Position numbers and translations under genes: made by a program. Source: Flavobacterium crocinum (GTDB lineage: Bacteria; Bacteroidota; Bacteroidia; Flavobacteriales; Flavobacteriaceae). Taken from it: 64,000 nucleotides of DNA. The notes beneath the pieces are model-generated. The model saw nothing but the letters and a program-made list of their open reading frames with translations. It was not told the DNA's origin and did no database searches. Position 1 is the stretch's first letter. Every line of letters starts with the position of its first letter. The stretch covers positions 2,852,001 to 2,916,000 of the forward strand of contig NZ_CP029255.1 in NCBI RefSeq assembly GCF_003122385.1, given 5' to 3'. Below are positions 6,122-14,794 of the stretch, piece after piece.

Positions 6122-6991
6122 ATGAAGAAATTTAAAATACTGTTGTCTGCATTTTTGCTTTGTCTTACCACCATGACATACGCAGCAAAAGTAGATACTT
6201 TACAAATTGCCAGCACCGCTATGGGAAAAACCTATAAAGCAGCGGTAGTTTTACCAAATTCTTATGCTAAAAGCAAAACCGCTTTTCCAGTAATGTACTT
6301 ACTGCACGGAGCTTACGGGCATTTTAGCGATTGGCTAAAAAATACTCCCAACAAAAAACTGGTTCACAATCTGGCAGATCAATACAATATGATCATTGTA
6401 ATGCCGGAAGGAGAGACTTTTAGTTTTTATATAGACAGTCCGGTAAACAAGGAAAGTCAGTTTGAGACTTTTATTACCCAGGAAGTAATTCAGAAAGTAG
6501 ATAAAACGTATAAAACAATTGCCAATAAAAACGGAAGAGTTATTACGGGACTTTCTATGGGCGGACACGGTGCTTTGTACTTGTCGGCCAGACATCCTGA
6601 TTTGTTTTGTGCAGCCGGAAGTATGAGTGGAGCGGTAGATATGAGTACAATGCTGAACAGAGATTCTTCGGCTCAGGTTGTAAAATTAATGCAGCCGGTT
6701 TTTGGAGATAAAAGCGGTAATACAGAATTATACGAGCAAAATTCAGTTTTGAGAATGGCGGATAAAATTAAAGCCAACAAACTTCCTTTGATTATAGATT
6801 GTGGTGTAGACGATTTTTTAATTGAGCCAAACAGAGAATTGCACAGAAGGTTGGTTTATAACAGGGTAGATCATGATTATACCGAACGCCCCGGAGCACA
6901 CACTTGGGATTATTGGGAAAATTCACTTCCGTATCACGTTTTGTTTTTCAATAAAATATTGCTTAAAAATCAGGTAACTGCAAAAAAATAA
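6122..6991 (+). CDS. Exported esterase of the esterase D / EstA family
   Basis: 289 aa with a signal peptide (MKKFKILLSAFLLCLTTMTYA). It has an alpha/beta-hydrolase fold of the Pfam Esterase family, which includes S-formylglutathione hydrolase, feruloyl and tributyrin esterases. Visible features: oxyanion segment LLHGAYG (60-66), nucleophile elbow GLSMGGHG with Ser145, acid in DCGVDD (Asp230 or 231) and catalytic His260 in PGAHTWDYW. Likely a periplasmic or extracellular carboxylesterase acting on acyl or acetyl esters, possibly of polysaccharides. It follows the AraC-type gene on the same strand at 265 bp, so co-regulation is possible but not shown. Confidence 0.85.
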   Translation: MKKFKILLSAFLLCLTTMTYAAKVDTLQIASTAMGKTYKAAVVLPNSYAKSKTAFPVMYLLHGAYGHFSDWLKNTPNKKLVHNLADQYNMIIVMPEGETFSFYIDSPVNKESQFETFITQEVIQKVDKTYKTIANKNGRVITGLSMGGHGALYLSARHPDLFCAAGSMSGAVDMSTMLNRDSSAQVVKLMQPVFGDKSGNTELYEQNSVLRMADKIKANKLPLIIDCGVDDFLIEPNRELHRRLVYNRVDHDYTERPGAHTWDYWENSLPYHVLFFNKILLKNQVTAKK

Positions 6992-7082
6992 AGTCTTTTT
7001 TACTCTAAAATAAGCTCATTTACTTTTTTTGGTTTAATTTTTGGAATACCTTTATAGTATAATCCTTAAAAAAAATAAAATT

Positions 7083-7604
7083 ATGAAAAAGATACTTACA
7101 CTATTCGCTGTTGTTGGACTAATAGCGTTTTCGAGTTGTGAAGGGCCAGAAGGGCCTCCGGGAGAGCCAGGACCAGCTGCAGAGGTTTTTCAGGTTAAAG
7201 GTGTGAATTTTACTTCAGCAAATGATTATAATCCTATAATTGATTTGAATCCATCGATTTTTTCTTCTGATATGGTATTGGTATATAGACAAGATGGAAA
7301 TGCTGGAGGGGCTCCCGTTTGGAAAATGGCACCAGAATTATATTATCTTCCTAACGGATCATTAGATTTTGGTTATAACTTTAATTTTACAGTTAATGAT
7401 GTTAGTATTTATATGGATGGAAATGATTTAGAAAGTGTTTTAAGTGGATTTAGATTGAATCAGACATTTAGAATTGTAATTATTCCAGGATATTTGACAG
7501 GTACAGCTAAGTCAGTTAATAAGCCAGATTTCTCAGATTACCATGCGGTAATTGCAAAATATGGTATTGATGATAGTAAAGTAAAAGAAGTAAAAGTTAA
7601 ATAA
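7083..7604 (+). CDS. Lipoprotein with a short collagen-like segment
   Basis: 173 aa from the ATG at 7083; the in-frame extension to 7041 precedes the signal peptide and is unlikely. The leader MKKILTLFAVVGLIAFSSC has a lipobox-type Cys, followed at once by Gly-X-Y triplets (GPEGPPGEPGPAA) and a domain of about 150 residues that I do not recognise. Small collagen-like lipoproteins of this layout are common in Flavobacteriia, as I recall. Probably anchored in the outer membrane. A strong terminator follows. Confidence 0.75.
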   Translation: MKKILTLFAVVGLIAFSSCEGPEGPPGEPGPAAEVFQVKGVNFTSANDYNPIIDLNPSIFSSDMVLVYRQDGNAGGAPVWKMAPELYYLPNGSLDFGYNFNFTVNDVSIYMDGNDLESVLSGFRLNQTFRIVIIPGYLTGTAKSVNKPDFSDYHAVIAKYGIDDSKVKEVKVK

Positions 7605-7623
7605 TTTTGTAACTAACATAAAA

Positions 7624-7651
7624 AAAAAGGAAATCGCAAGATTTCCTTTTT
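7624..7651. terminator. Bidirectional terminator between convergent genes
   Basis: Twelve-bp stem AAAAAGGAAATC / GATTTCCTTTTT with loop GCAA, between the lipoprotein gene and terC. Confidence 0.85.
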
Positions 7652-7675
7652 TTATGAATATATGTTTGAGAATAA

Positions 7676-8647
7676 TTATTCTTCGCTTGACGAATCATTT
7701 AAAACTTTTTCTTCTCCAAATTTTAGGGAGACCAAAATTCCAACTAAGAGAGATAAAGCAATAAACCCTAAAGAAGCCCATTCCGGAACGTGGAAGAAAT
7801 CATGTAAAAGCATTTTTAATCCTACGAAAGCTAAAATAGCCACTAAACTGTATTCTAAATAACTGAATTTTGCCAGCATATTAGCCAGGAAGAAATACAT
7901 AGAACGCAATCCAAGAATCGCAAAAATATTAGAACTGAATACTAAAAACGGATCTTTGGTAATAGCAAGAATTGCTGGAACGCTGTCTACAGCAAATAAA
8001 ACGTCCATCACTTCAATTACAATTAAAGCTACAAATAATGGAGTGGCTGCTTTTTTTGCAGTTTTGGTGGAAATGAAAAATTTCTCACCATCCATTTCTG
8101 ATGTAATCGGCATCACTTTTCCTAATGTTTTGTAAACAAAAGAATCTTTTGGGTGAAAATCTTCTTCCTCTCCGGAAAAAAGCATTTTTATAGCAGTAAA
8201 TATTAAGAAAGCTCCAAAAAGGTAAGTTGTCCAAGTGAATTTGTTAATCAGCATAACGCCAAAGAAAATCATTAAACCACGAAAAACTATGGCTCCTAAT
8301 ATTCCCCAGAATAGTACACGATGTTGGTATTTCTGCGGAATTTTGAATGAAGCAAAAATGATTGCAATTACAAAAATGTTGTCGACACTTAAAGAAAGTT
8401 CAATTAAATAACCTGTTATAAATTTCATTGAAGCCGCCATTGGTTGCAGTTTGTCGGGATTTTCGATATAATCCGTTGTGTACAGCCAATAAATTACTCC
8501 TGAGAATAAAAAAGATAAAGTAACCCAAACAAGAGTCCATTTGCTGGCTTCTTTAGTACTAATAATATGTGGTGTTTTGTTGAATACACCAAGATCTAAA
8601 GCAAGAATAAAAATTACAGCAAGTAAAAAGAGTGACCAGACTATCAT
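7676..8647 (-). CDS. TerC/Alx-family integral membrane protein
   Basis: 323 aa with 8-9 hydrophobic segments. Typical features are LALDLGVFNK near the N terminus, ELSLSVDNIFVIAIIF, and EVMDVLFAVDSVPAILAIT, whose Asp-rich motifs are the metal-site signature of TerC/Alx proteins. The family is linked to tellurite resistance and, in better studied members, to manganese export and to metal loading of exported proteins. The transcript begins only about 20 nt before the ATG, so there is no room for the manganese riboswitch that controls some relatives. Single gene. Confidence 0.9.
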   Translation of the reverse strand: MIVWSLFLLAVIFILALDLGVFNKTPHIISTKEASKWTLVWVTLSFLFSGVIYWLYTTDYIENPDKLQPMAASMKFITGYLIELSLSVDNIFVIAIIFASFKIPQKYQHRVLFWGILGAIVFRGLMIFFGVMLINKFTWTTYLFGAFLIFTAIKMLFSGEEEDFHPKDSFVYKTLGKVMPITSEMDGEKFFISTKTAKKAATPLFVALIVIEVMDVLFAVDSVPAILAITKDPFLVFSSNIFAILGLRSMYFFLANMLAKFSYLEYSLVAILAFVGLKMLLHDFFHVPEWASLGFIALSLLVGILVSLKFGEEKVLNDSSSEE

Positions 8648-8671
8648 AAATTGTTTTTTTTAAATGATATA

Positions 8672-8679
8672 CAAAGATA
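8672..8679 (-). promoter_or_regulatory. -7 box of the TerC-family gene (TATCTTTG)
   Basis: Minus strand TATCTTTG, an exact TAnnTTTG, 24 bp before the start codon. Confidence 0.55.
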
Positions 8680-8832
8680 AGTTTTGAACTTTAACTTAAA
8701 AATTAAATTTAGTTTTAAAGTTAAGTAATGTTTGTTATTTGTAAAATGTTAATTGTTATGAAGTTATGAGGTTTTTTGAAGAAAGTATGGAGTTGTTCTG
8801 TTGTTAAGTTTATCAAATTTCACTCTTAATCT

Positions 8833-8960
8833 TGTCATTCCGAGGAACGAGGAATCACACTCGGGATTCGACAAAGATTGACGACATTCTGTGTAGAGTT
8901 TCTAGTGTGATTGCTTCGCCGGTTCGCTATCGCTCGTGCCCTCGTTCCTCAGGAATGACA
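8833..8960. repeat. TCATTCCGAGGAACGAGG inverted repeat
   Basis: The left arm TGTCATTCCGAGGAACGAGG (8833-8852) pairs with the right arm at 8940-8960 with one unpaired base, and AATCACAC/GTGTGATT forms an inner stem. It is the only recognisable content of the 400-bp gap between the TerC and GSII genes apart from the promoter and terminator. A non-coding mobile-repeat family is likely. Confidence 0.65.
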
Positions 8961-8994
8961 AACAGTGCGGTTGGGTCGGATTAAAAGGCATAAA

Positions 8995-9025
8995 AAAAGT
9001 GCCAACAAATAATGCCGGCACTTTT
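8995..9025 (-). terminator. Terminator of the GSII gene
   Basis: Stem AAAAGTGCC / GGCACTTTT with a 13-nt loop, 22 bp beyond the stop codon of the leftward GSII gene. Confidence 0.8.
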
Positions 9026-9047
9026 AGAATATATTGTAAGCTTTAAA

Positions 9048-10064
9048 TTATAGCGCTGATTTAACAGTTTTGATAATTCTTGCAGCAATTTTGTAAGGGT
9101 CTCCGTTTGAAGCTGGTCTTCTGTCTTCCAACCATCCTTTCCATCCTTTTTGAACAGTCATTAAAGGAATTCTGATAGAACATCCTCTGTCTGAAACTCC
9201 ATAAGAGAAATCGTGGATAGAAGCAGTTTCGTGCTTACCAGTTAAACGTTGGTCGTTGTAAGCTCCGTAAACCGCGATGTGCTCAGCAGTAACAGGACGG
9301 AAAGCTTCGCAAATTCTTTCGTAAGTTGCTTGGTCTCCACATGTTCTTAATACTTCGTTAGAGAAGTTAGCGTGCATTCCAGAACCATTCCAGTCAGTAT
9401 CTCCTAGTGGTTTTGGGTGATATTCAATATAGTAACCATATTTCTCAGTCAAACGATCTAATAAGTAACGAGCAACCCAGATTTCGTCTCCGGCTTTTTT
9501 AGCTCCTTTAGCGAATAATTGGAATTCCCATTGTCCACAAGCAACCTCTTGGTTGATTCCTTCAAAGTTGATTCCTGCAGCGATACATAAATCAGCGTGC
9601 TCTTCAACTAATTTTCTACCGTGTGTGTTTTTTCCACCTACTGAACAGTAGTACATCCCTTGTGGAGCAGGGTATCCTCCAACTGGGAAACCAAGTGGAA
9701 GTTGTGTTTTAGTATCCATGATGAAATACTCTTGCTCAAATCCGAACCAGAAATCATCATTATCATCATCAATTGTGGCTCTACCGTTAGATGGGTGTGG
9801 TGTTCCGTCAGCATACATAACTTCAGACATTACTAACCATCCATTAATACGTGTTGGATCTGGATAGATTGCAACAGGAACTAATAAACAGTCAGAAGAT
9901 CCACCTTCAGCTTGTTTTGTTGACGAACCGTCAAATGACCAATTTCCAAGTTCTTCTAATGTTCCTTTGAAATTTTCGTGCTCTTCAACTTTAGTTTTAC
10001 TTCTAAGATTTTGAGTTGGTTCATATCCGTCTAACCAAATGTACTCTAACTTAATTTTAGCCAT
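9048..10064 (-). CDS. glnII: Type II glutamine synthetase (GSII)
   Basis: 338 aa, the usual size for the short GSII class. It makes glutamine from glutamate, ammonia and ATP in the cytoplasm. Visible landmarks are WSFDGSST (42-49) in the beta-grasp domain, FGFEQEY (107-113) with metal-binding Glu residues, GINQEVACGQWEFQ (169-182) and GSGMHANFS (227-235). GSII was first known from eukaryotes and some actinobacteria and rhizobia but is common in Flavobacteriia. It is divergent from a GSIII gene across a 428-bp gap holding promoters for both. The adenylylation site of GSI is not expected in this class. Confidence 0.95.
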   Translation of the reverse strand: MAKIKLEYIWLDGYEPTQNLRSKTKVEEHENFKGTLEELGNWSFDGSSTKQAEGGSSDCLLVPVAIYPDPTRINGWLVMSEVMYADGTPHPSNGRATIDDDNDDFWFGFEQEYFIMDTKTQLPLGFPVGGYPAPQGMYYCSVGGKNTHGRKLVEEHADLCIAAGINFEGINQEVACGQWEFQLFAKGAKKAGDEIWVARYLLDRLTEKYGYYIEYHPKPLGDTDWNGSGMHANFSNEVLRTCGDQATYERICEAFRPVTAEHIAVYGAYNDQRLTGKHETASIHDFSYGVSDRGCSIRIPLMTVQKGWKGWLEDRRPASNGDPYKIAARIIKTVKSAL

Positions 10065-10102
10065 AATAATATAAATTTATTTTTTTTGTTTTTTCGCTGG
10101 GT

Positions 10103-10110
10103 CAAATATA
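10103..10110 (-). promoter_or_regulatory. -7 box of the GSII gene (TATATTTG)
   Basis: Minus strand TATATTTG, an exact TAnnTTTG, 38 bp before the start codon. The rest of the gap to the GSIII promoter is AT-rich with no clear operator. Confidence 0.55.
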
Positions 10111-10435
10111 GATTTATTTTTTTAGTCCTAAAAATTAGGGGGCTATTTTGTTTTAGGAAGTACTATTTTTTAGAGAAGCGCAATTTTGTTAGGGGTATAT
10201 TTTTAAAAAAGTAATTTTTAACGCTGTAAAAAAATAAATTCGTAAAAAAAACGTACTGTTTTTGAATTTTTGGGTTAAGGAATTGTGAAAAAATGTTTAT
10301 TTAATGGAGAGTATTGAGGTATTTTGTTATATTTCTTTACAACGGCTTCATTATTCTTTAAAAAAGGGGAGTTATATTGAAAAATCCTTTTGTTAAATTC
10401 TCTGTTTTTAGTTTAAAACAGGGATTTTATTTGTT

Positions 10436-10443
10436 TATATTTG
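10436..10443 (+). promoter_or_regulatory. -7 box of the GSIII gene (TATATTTG)
   Basis: TATATTTG lies 49 bp before the ATG at 10493. Just upstream, CTGTTTT and AAAACAG (about 10402-10421) form a 7-bp inverted repeat overlapping the -33 region, which could be an operator. Confidence 0.55.
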
Positions 10444-10492
10444 CAGATCATTTTTTATATGAAAAATAATACGAATTTTTAAAATTATAATC

Positions 10493-12682
10493 ATGTCAAC
10501 ATTACGTTTCCAAGCCCTAAAAGAAGCTTCAAACAGAAAGCCGGTACATTTTGAAGAAATTGACAGAAAGTCCAGCCTTTTTGGTTCAAATGTGTTTAAC
10601 GAAAAAGCAATGAAGCAGTACTTAACTCCCGATGCTTTTAAAGGAGTTAGAGATGCTATTCAGCACGGAACTAAAATAGACAGAAAGATGGCAGATTATA
10701 TTGCCATGGGAATGAAAGAGTGGGCTCTTGCAAAAGGAGTTACTCATTATACGCACTGGTTTCAGCCTTTAACAGGAACTACAGCAGAAAAACACGATGC
10801 TTTTTTTGAAACTTCTTATGACGGAAGTGATCCTGTAGAGAAATTTGGCGGTGCACAATTAGTACAACAGGAACCGGATGCTTCAAGTTTTCCTAACGGA
10901 GGAATCAGAAATACATTCGAAGCAAGAGGTTATACAGCTTGGGATCCAACTTCACCAGCCTTTATATATGGTACTACTTTATGTATTCCGACTGTTTTTA
11001 TCGCTTACACAGGTGAAGCTTTAGATAATAAAATACCTTTATTAAGAGCGTTGTCTGCAATTGATGAAGCAGCTACAGAAGTTTGCCGTTATTTTGATAA
11101 AAACGTAAAAAAGGTCACTGCTACTTTAGGTTGGGAACAGGAATATTTCTTGATTGATAAAGCGTTGGCAAATTCTCGTCCTGACTTGATGATGACAGGA
11201 AGAACTTTATTAGGACATACTTCTGCAAAAGGACAACAATTAGACGATCACTATTTCGGATCGATTCCAACTCGTGCGCTTACTTATATGAGAGATTTAG
11301 AGCAGGAATGTATGCTGTTAGGAATTCCTGTAAAAACACGTCATAATGAAGTTGCGCCGAATCAGTTTGAGTTAGCTCCGATTTTTGAAGAAACGAATTT
11401 AGCGGTTGATCACAACTCTTTATTAATGGATGTAATGCAGAGAGTGGCAGAGCGTCATGATTTTAAAGTATTATTTCATGAAAAACCATTTAAAGGTGTA
11501 AACGGATCCGGAAAACACAATAACTGGTCGTTGGCAACAGATACTGGAGTTAACTTGTTGAGTCCAAGCAAAACGCCAATGAGCAATTTACAGTTTTTGA
11601 CTTTCTTTATTAATACGATTAAAGCAGTTAATGATAACGAAACGTTGTTAAGAGCATCTATTGCAACTGCAAGTAACGATCATAGGCTAGGAGCAAACGA
11701 AGCGCCGCCAGCGATTATGTCTGTTTTCATCGGAGCGCAGTTGACTAAAGTTTTGTCTGAGTTAGAAAGCGTAACCACTGGAAAATTATCTCCAGAAGAA
11801 AAAACAGATCTTAAGCTAAACGTAGTTGGAAAAATTCCAGACGTATTATTAGATAACACAGATCGCAACAGAACTTCACCTTTTGCTTTTACAGGAAATA
11901 AATGGGAATTTAGAGCTGTTGGTTCAAATTCAAACTGTTCCAATGCAATGACAACTTTAAATGCTATTGTTGCCAAACAGTTAATCGACTTTAAAAACGA
12001 AGTAGAAAATCTTATTGAAAATAAAGACATGAAGAAAGATGATGCAATCTTTAATGTCTTAAGAGAATACATCAAACAATCTAAAAAAATCCTTTTTGAA
12101 GGCGACGGTTATAGCGAAGCTTGGGAAAAAGAAGCGGCTAAAAGAGGCTTAAGTAACTTTAAAACAACTCCCGAAGCGATTAAAGCTAAAGTTTCGAAAC
12201 AAGCTTTGGACTTATTTGCTGAACTAGGAATCTTTAATCATGTTGAAGCGGAAGCACGTTACGAAATTGAATTAGAAGAATACACTAAAAAAATCCAGAT
12301 TGAAGGAAGAGTTTTAGGTGATATTTCTAGAAACCACGTAATCCCGACAGCCATTCGTTACCAAAATACATTAATTGAAAATGTAAAAGGTTTGAAAGAA
12401 ATCTTTGGAAAAGAGTTTGAAACTCTTGCAAGTGAGCAGATTGTTTTAATTAAAGAAATCTCAGGTCATATTGAAGGAATCAATTCTAAAGTATTGGCAA
12501 TGACAAACGAAAGAAAGAAAGCCAATCAATTGACAGATGCTCAAAAAATGGCAGAAGCGTATTGCAATAAAGTGAAACCGTATTTTGATGAAATTCGTAA
12601 TCACTGTGATAAATTGGAATTATTAGTAGATGATGAAAGCTGGACATTGACTAAATACAGAGAGTTATTGTTTATGAAATAA
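10493..12682 (+). CDS. glnN: Type III glutamine synthetase (GSIII)
   Basis: 729 aa, the size of the GSIII class found in Bacteroidota and cyanobacteria. It has the same reaction as GSII but a different quaternary structure. Visible features: the GSIII N-terminal region (VFNEKAMKQYL), GWEQEYFLID near residue 213 with metal-binding Glu, HNEVAPNQFELAPIFEE, and NGSGKHNNWS (337-346), the counterpart of the ATP/glutamate-binding loop. The C-terminal ~200 residues form the class-specific helical extension. It is divergent from the GSII gene, so the cell can switch between two glutamine synthetase types from one control region. Confidence 0.95.
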   Translation: MSTLRFQALKEASNRKPVHFEEIDRKSSLFGSNVFNEKAMKQYLTPDAFKGVRDAIQHGTKIDRKMADYIAMGMKEWALAKGVTHYTHWFQPLTGTTAEKHDAFFETSYDGSDPVEKFGGAQLVQQEPDASSFPNGGIRNTFEARGYTAWDPTSPAFIYGTTLCIPTVFIAYTGEALDNKIPLLRALSAIDEAATEVCRYFDKNVKKVTATLGWEQEYFLIDKALANSRPDLMMTGRTLLGHTSAKGQQLDDHYFGSIPTRALTYMRDLEQECMLLGIPVKTRHNEVAPNQFELAPIFEETNLAVDHNSLLMDVMQRVAERHDFKVLFHEKPFKGVNGSGKHNNWSLATDTGVNLLSPSKTPMSNLQFLTFFINTIKAVNDNETLLRASIATASNDHRLGANEAPPAIMSVFIGAQLTKVLSELESVTTGKLSPEEKTDLKLNVVGKIPDVLLDNTDRNRTSPFAFTGNKWEFRAVGSNSNCSNAMTTLNAIVAKQLIDFKNEVENLIENKDMKKDDAIFNVLREYIKQSKKILFEGDGYSEAWEKEAAKRGLSNFKTTPEAIKAKVSKQALDLFAELGIFNHVEAEARYEIELEEYTKKIQIEGRVLGDISRNHVIPTAIRYQNTLIENVKGLKEIFGKEFETLASEQIVLIKEISGHIEGINSKVLAMTNERKKANQLTDAQKMAEAYCNKVKPYFDEIRNHCDKLELLVDDESWTLTKYRELLFMK

Positions 12683-12701
12683 TCTTCTATTTCATTGTAT
12701 T

Positions 12702-12730
12702 AAAGCCTGTTTCCATGCGTGACAGGCTTT
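12702..12730 (+). terminator. Terminator of the GSIII gene
   Basis: Stem AAAGCCTGT / ACAGGCTTT with an 11-nt loop, followed by a T run, 19 bp after the stop codon. Confidence 0.8.
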
Positions 12731-12985
12731 TTGTTTTTACTAATTTGAAAAAATAGAAAGTAAATTCCTGTTTTTATTTTTCGAGAATTTCGAAGTTCAT
12801 CGGGATAGTCTTACAGTTTGTCGAAAAGATGCTAAGTTGTTGAAAATATGTGGGTTTGCTTAGTTGCTGTTTTAATAAGTTTTCTAATTTTGGTTATGAT
12901 TTTGAGACTAAATCAATTATTTCAAAGCAGTTTTGAAAAGATAAAAATAACAAGCCAAAAGCTTCATAACCAATTTTATTTAGGG

Positions 12986-13016
12986 AAATCGGCGGAAGAA
13001 CCCATTCTGCCGATTT
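12986..13016 (+). terminator. Second hairpin with T run in the GSIII-purM gap
   Basis: Stem AAATCGGC / GCCGATTT with a 15-nt loop followed by TTTTT. It is 300 bp from the GSIII stop, so it may end a short unrecognised transcript or be a backup terminator. The rest of the 417-bp gap holds a GATGCTAAGTTG-type repeat fragment and no convincing gene. Confidence 0.5.
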
Positions 13017-13065
13017 TTTTTATGAATCAAATAATCGAATAAGTCAAAGAATTAAAAAAAGGGAT

Positions 13066-13073
13066 TATCTTTG
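13066..13073 (+). promoter_or_regulatory. -7 box of purM (TATCTTTG)
   Basis: Exact TAnnTTTG, 26 bp before the ATG at 13100, giving a leader of about 20 nt. Confidence 0.6.
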
Positions 13074-13099
13074 CACCACATCAACACAAACTAATTTTC

Positions 13100-14278
13100 A
13101 TGAGTTCAGATTCTAGCAAAAGGTACGCGCAAAGAGGTGTTTCGGCATCAAAAGAAGATGTACACAACGCCATTAAAAATATTGACAAAGGTTTATTTCC
13201 GCAGGCTTTCTGCAAAATTGTTCCCGATTATTTAACGCAAGATGCAGAGCACTGTTTGATTATGCATGCTGACGGAGCAGGAACAAAATCATCTTTGGCT
13301 TATATGTATTGGAAAGAAACTGGAGATCTTTCAGTTTGGAAAGGAATTGCTCAGGACGCTTTAATCATGAATATTGATGATTTATTATGTGTTGGAGCAA
13401 CTGATAATATCTTGCTCTCTTCGACTATTGGAAGAAATAAAAATTTAATCCCAGCTGAAGTTATCTCAGCAATCATCAACGGAACAGAAGAATTAATCAA
13501 CGAATTAAAATCGTTTGGTGTTACGATTCATTCAACAGGTGGAGAAACAGCAGACGTTGGAGATGTAGTTCGTACTATTATCGTAGATTCTACAGTAACA
13601 GCTCGTATGAAACGTTCTGATGTGGTAGATAATGCAAATATTAAAGCAGGTGACGTAATTGTAGGTTTGGCATCTTTTGGACAGGCGACTTACGAAAAAG
13701 GATATAACGGTGGAATGGGAAGTAACGGATTAACATCGGCACGTCATGATGTTTTCGGAAAATATTTGGCTAAAAAATACCCTGAAAGTTATGATGCTGC
13801 CGTTCCGGAAGAATTAATTTATTCGGGACAGGTTAATTTAACGGATGAAGTAGAAAACAGTCCAATTAATGCAGGTCAGTTGGTACTTTCTCCAACCAGA
13901 ACTTATGCTCCAATTATCAAGAAAATTTTAGATAAATATACTCCGGAAGATATTCATGGAATGGTACACTGCAGCGGAGGAGCGCAGACAAAAATTCTTC
14001 ATTTTGTAAAAGACTTACATGTAATTAAAGATAATTTGTTTCCGGTTCCGCCATTGTTTAAATTAATTCAGGAACAGTCCAAAACAGACTGGAAAGAAAT
14101 GTATCAGGTTTTTAACTGTGGTCACAGAATGGAATTGTATGTTCCTGAAAACATTGCACAAGATATTATTGAAATTTCAAAATCATTCAATGTAGATGCA
14201 CAAATCGTAGGTAGAGTAGAAGCTTCTGATTCTAAAAAGCTTACTATTACGAGCGAATACGGAACATTCAATTATTAA
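13100..14278 (+). CDS. purM: Phosphoribosylformylglycinamidine cyclo-ligase (AIR synthase)
   Basis: 392 aa. The PurM/AIRS fold with the ATP-binding segment HADGAGTKSSLAY (56-68), DALIMNIDDLLCVGATD, and STGGETADVGDVV. It closes the imidazole ring in purine synthesis (FGAM to AIR, using ATP). It is longer than the ~345-aa proteobacterial enzyme, as is usual for the Bacteroidota form. It stands alone rather than in a pur operon, with its own promoter and a hairpin 68 bp downstream of the stop. Confidence 0.9.
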   Translation: MSSDSSKRYAQRGVSASKEDVHNAIKNIDKGLFPQAFCKIVPDYLTQDAEHCLIMHADGAGTKSSLAYMYWKETGDLSVWKGIAQDALIMNIDDLLCVGATDNILLSSTIGRNKNLIPAEVISAIINGTEELINELKSFGVTIHSTGGETADVGDVVRTIIVDSTVTARMKRSDVVDNANIKAGDVIVGLASFGQATYEKGYNGGMGSNGLTSARHDVFGKYLAKKYPESYDAAVPEELIYSGQVNLTDEVENSPINAGQLVLSPTRTYAPIIKKILDKYTPEDIHGMVHCSGGAQTKILHFVKDLHVIKDNLFPVPPLFKLIQEQSKTDWKEMYQVFNCGHRMELYVPENIAQDIIEISKSFNVDAQIVGRVEASDSKKLTITSEYGTFNY

Positions 14279-14345
14279 TTTTTAAGATACAAAGAGGCAA
14301 AGGTTCAAAGTTACAAAGGTTTGATCTTTTGTTTGAAATAATCCA

Positions 14346-14369
14346 AGAGACACACAAAAGTGTGTCTCT
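14346..14369 (+). terminator. Hairpin between purM and the next gene
   Basis: Perfect 9-bp stem AGAGACACA / TGTGTCTCT with a 6-nt loop, followed by ATTTAT. It lies 20 bp before the ATG at 14389, so it may both end purM transcripts and sit in the next gene's leader. Confidence 0.6.
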
Positions 14370-14388
14370 ATTTATAAATTGTAGAATT

Positions 14389-14745
14389 ATGTACGAATTA
14401 CTTTTTTGGAGATATCTGGACGAAATTTACCTGAACAATCAGGAAGTTTATGAAGCACTTGTTGAAAAACAAGAAGTGGAGGGTCTGGCTGTTCTTCAAA
14501 TTGAAGTAATCGTAAACAGAATCAATTCTGTTTTTTCAGACTGGGAAAGAGTAGACGAAAACAGCTGGAAAAATCAAAAAGGAAAAGGTGCATTTCAAGT
14601 TATTACAACTCCGCAAAGTGTAAAAATTGATTGTTACGGAACAGAAGGAAAAACCATGAATAAACTAGTAGATATCATGGAAGAGTTCAAATGTCCGCTT
14701 TACGATCCGCAGGTTCCGGAACGTTATGATGAAATGAATGAATAA
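14389..14745 (+). CDS. Conserved small cytoplasmic protein of unknown function
   Basis: 118 aa starting MYELLFWRYLDEIYL at 14389; the in-frame extension to 14329 would be translated from the hairpin and is not credible. No signal peptide or membrane segment. The composition is mixed alpha/beta with many acidic residues at the end (PQVPERYDEMNE). I do not recognise a family. It lies downstream of purM on the same strand, after a terminator-like hairpin, so it may be partly co-transcribed. The stop is followed by an ATGGTGAGCCATTAAT/ATTCACCAT-type short repeat. Confidence 0.65.
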   Translation: MYELLFWRYLDEIYLNNQEVYEALVEKQEVEGLAVLQIEVIVNRINSVFSDWERVDENSWKNQKGKGAFQVITTPQSVKIDCYGTEGKTMNKLVDIMEEFKCPLYDPQVPERYDEMNE

Positions 14746-14794
14746 TTATTAATGGTGAGCCATTAATTAATAATTCACCATTCACCATTAAGAT

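Noticed and set aside
8648..8700. Manganese (yybP-ykoY) riboswitch before the TerC-family gene
   Set aside because: The -7 box leaves only about 20 nt of leader, and no paired helices of that type are visible.
11680..12075. Leftward frame inside the GSIII gene
   Set aside because: It is a shadow of well-conserved GSIII coding sequence with no family features of its own.
12848..13042. 64-codon frame with one hydrophobic stretch between the GSIII and purM genes
   Set aside because: It begins in a GCTAAGTTG-type repeat, has no promoter box, and contains a hairpin with T run (12986-13016) in its last third. A real small membrane protein cannot be fully excluded.
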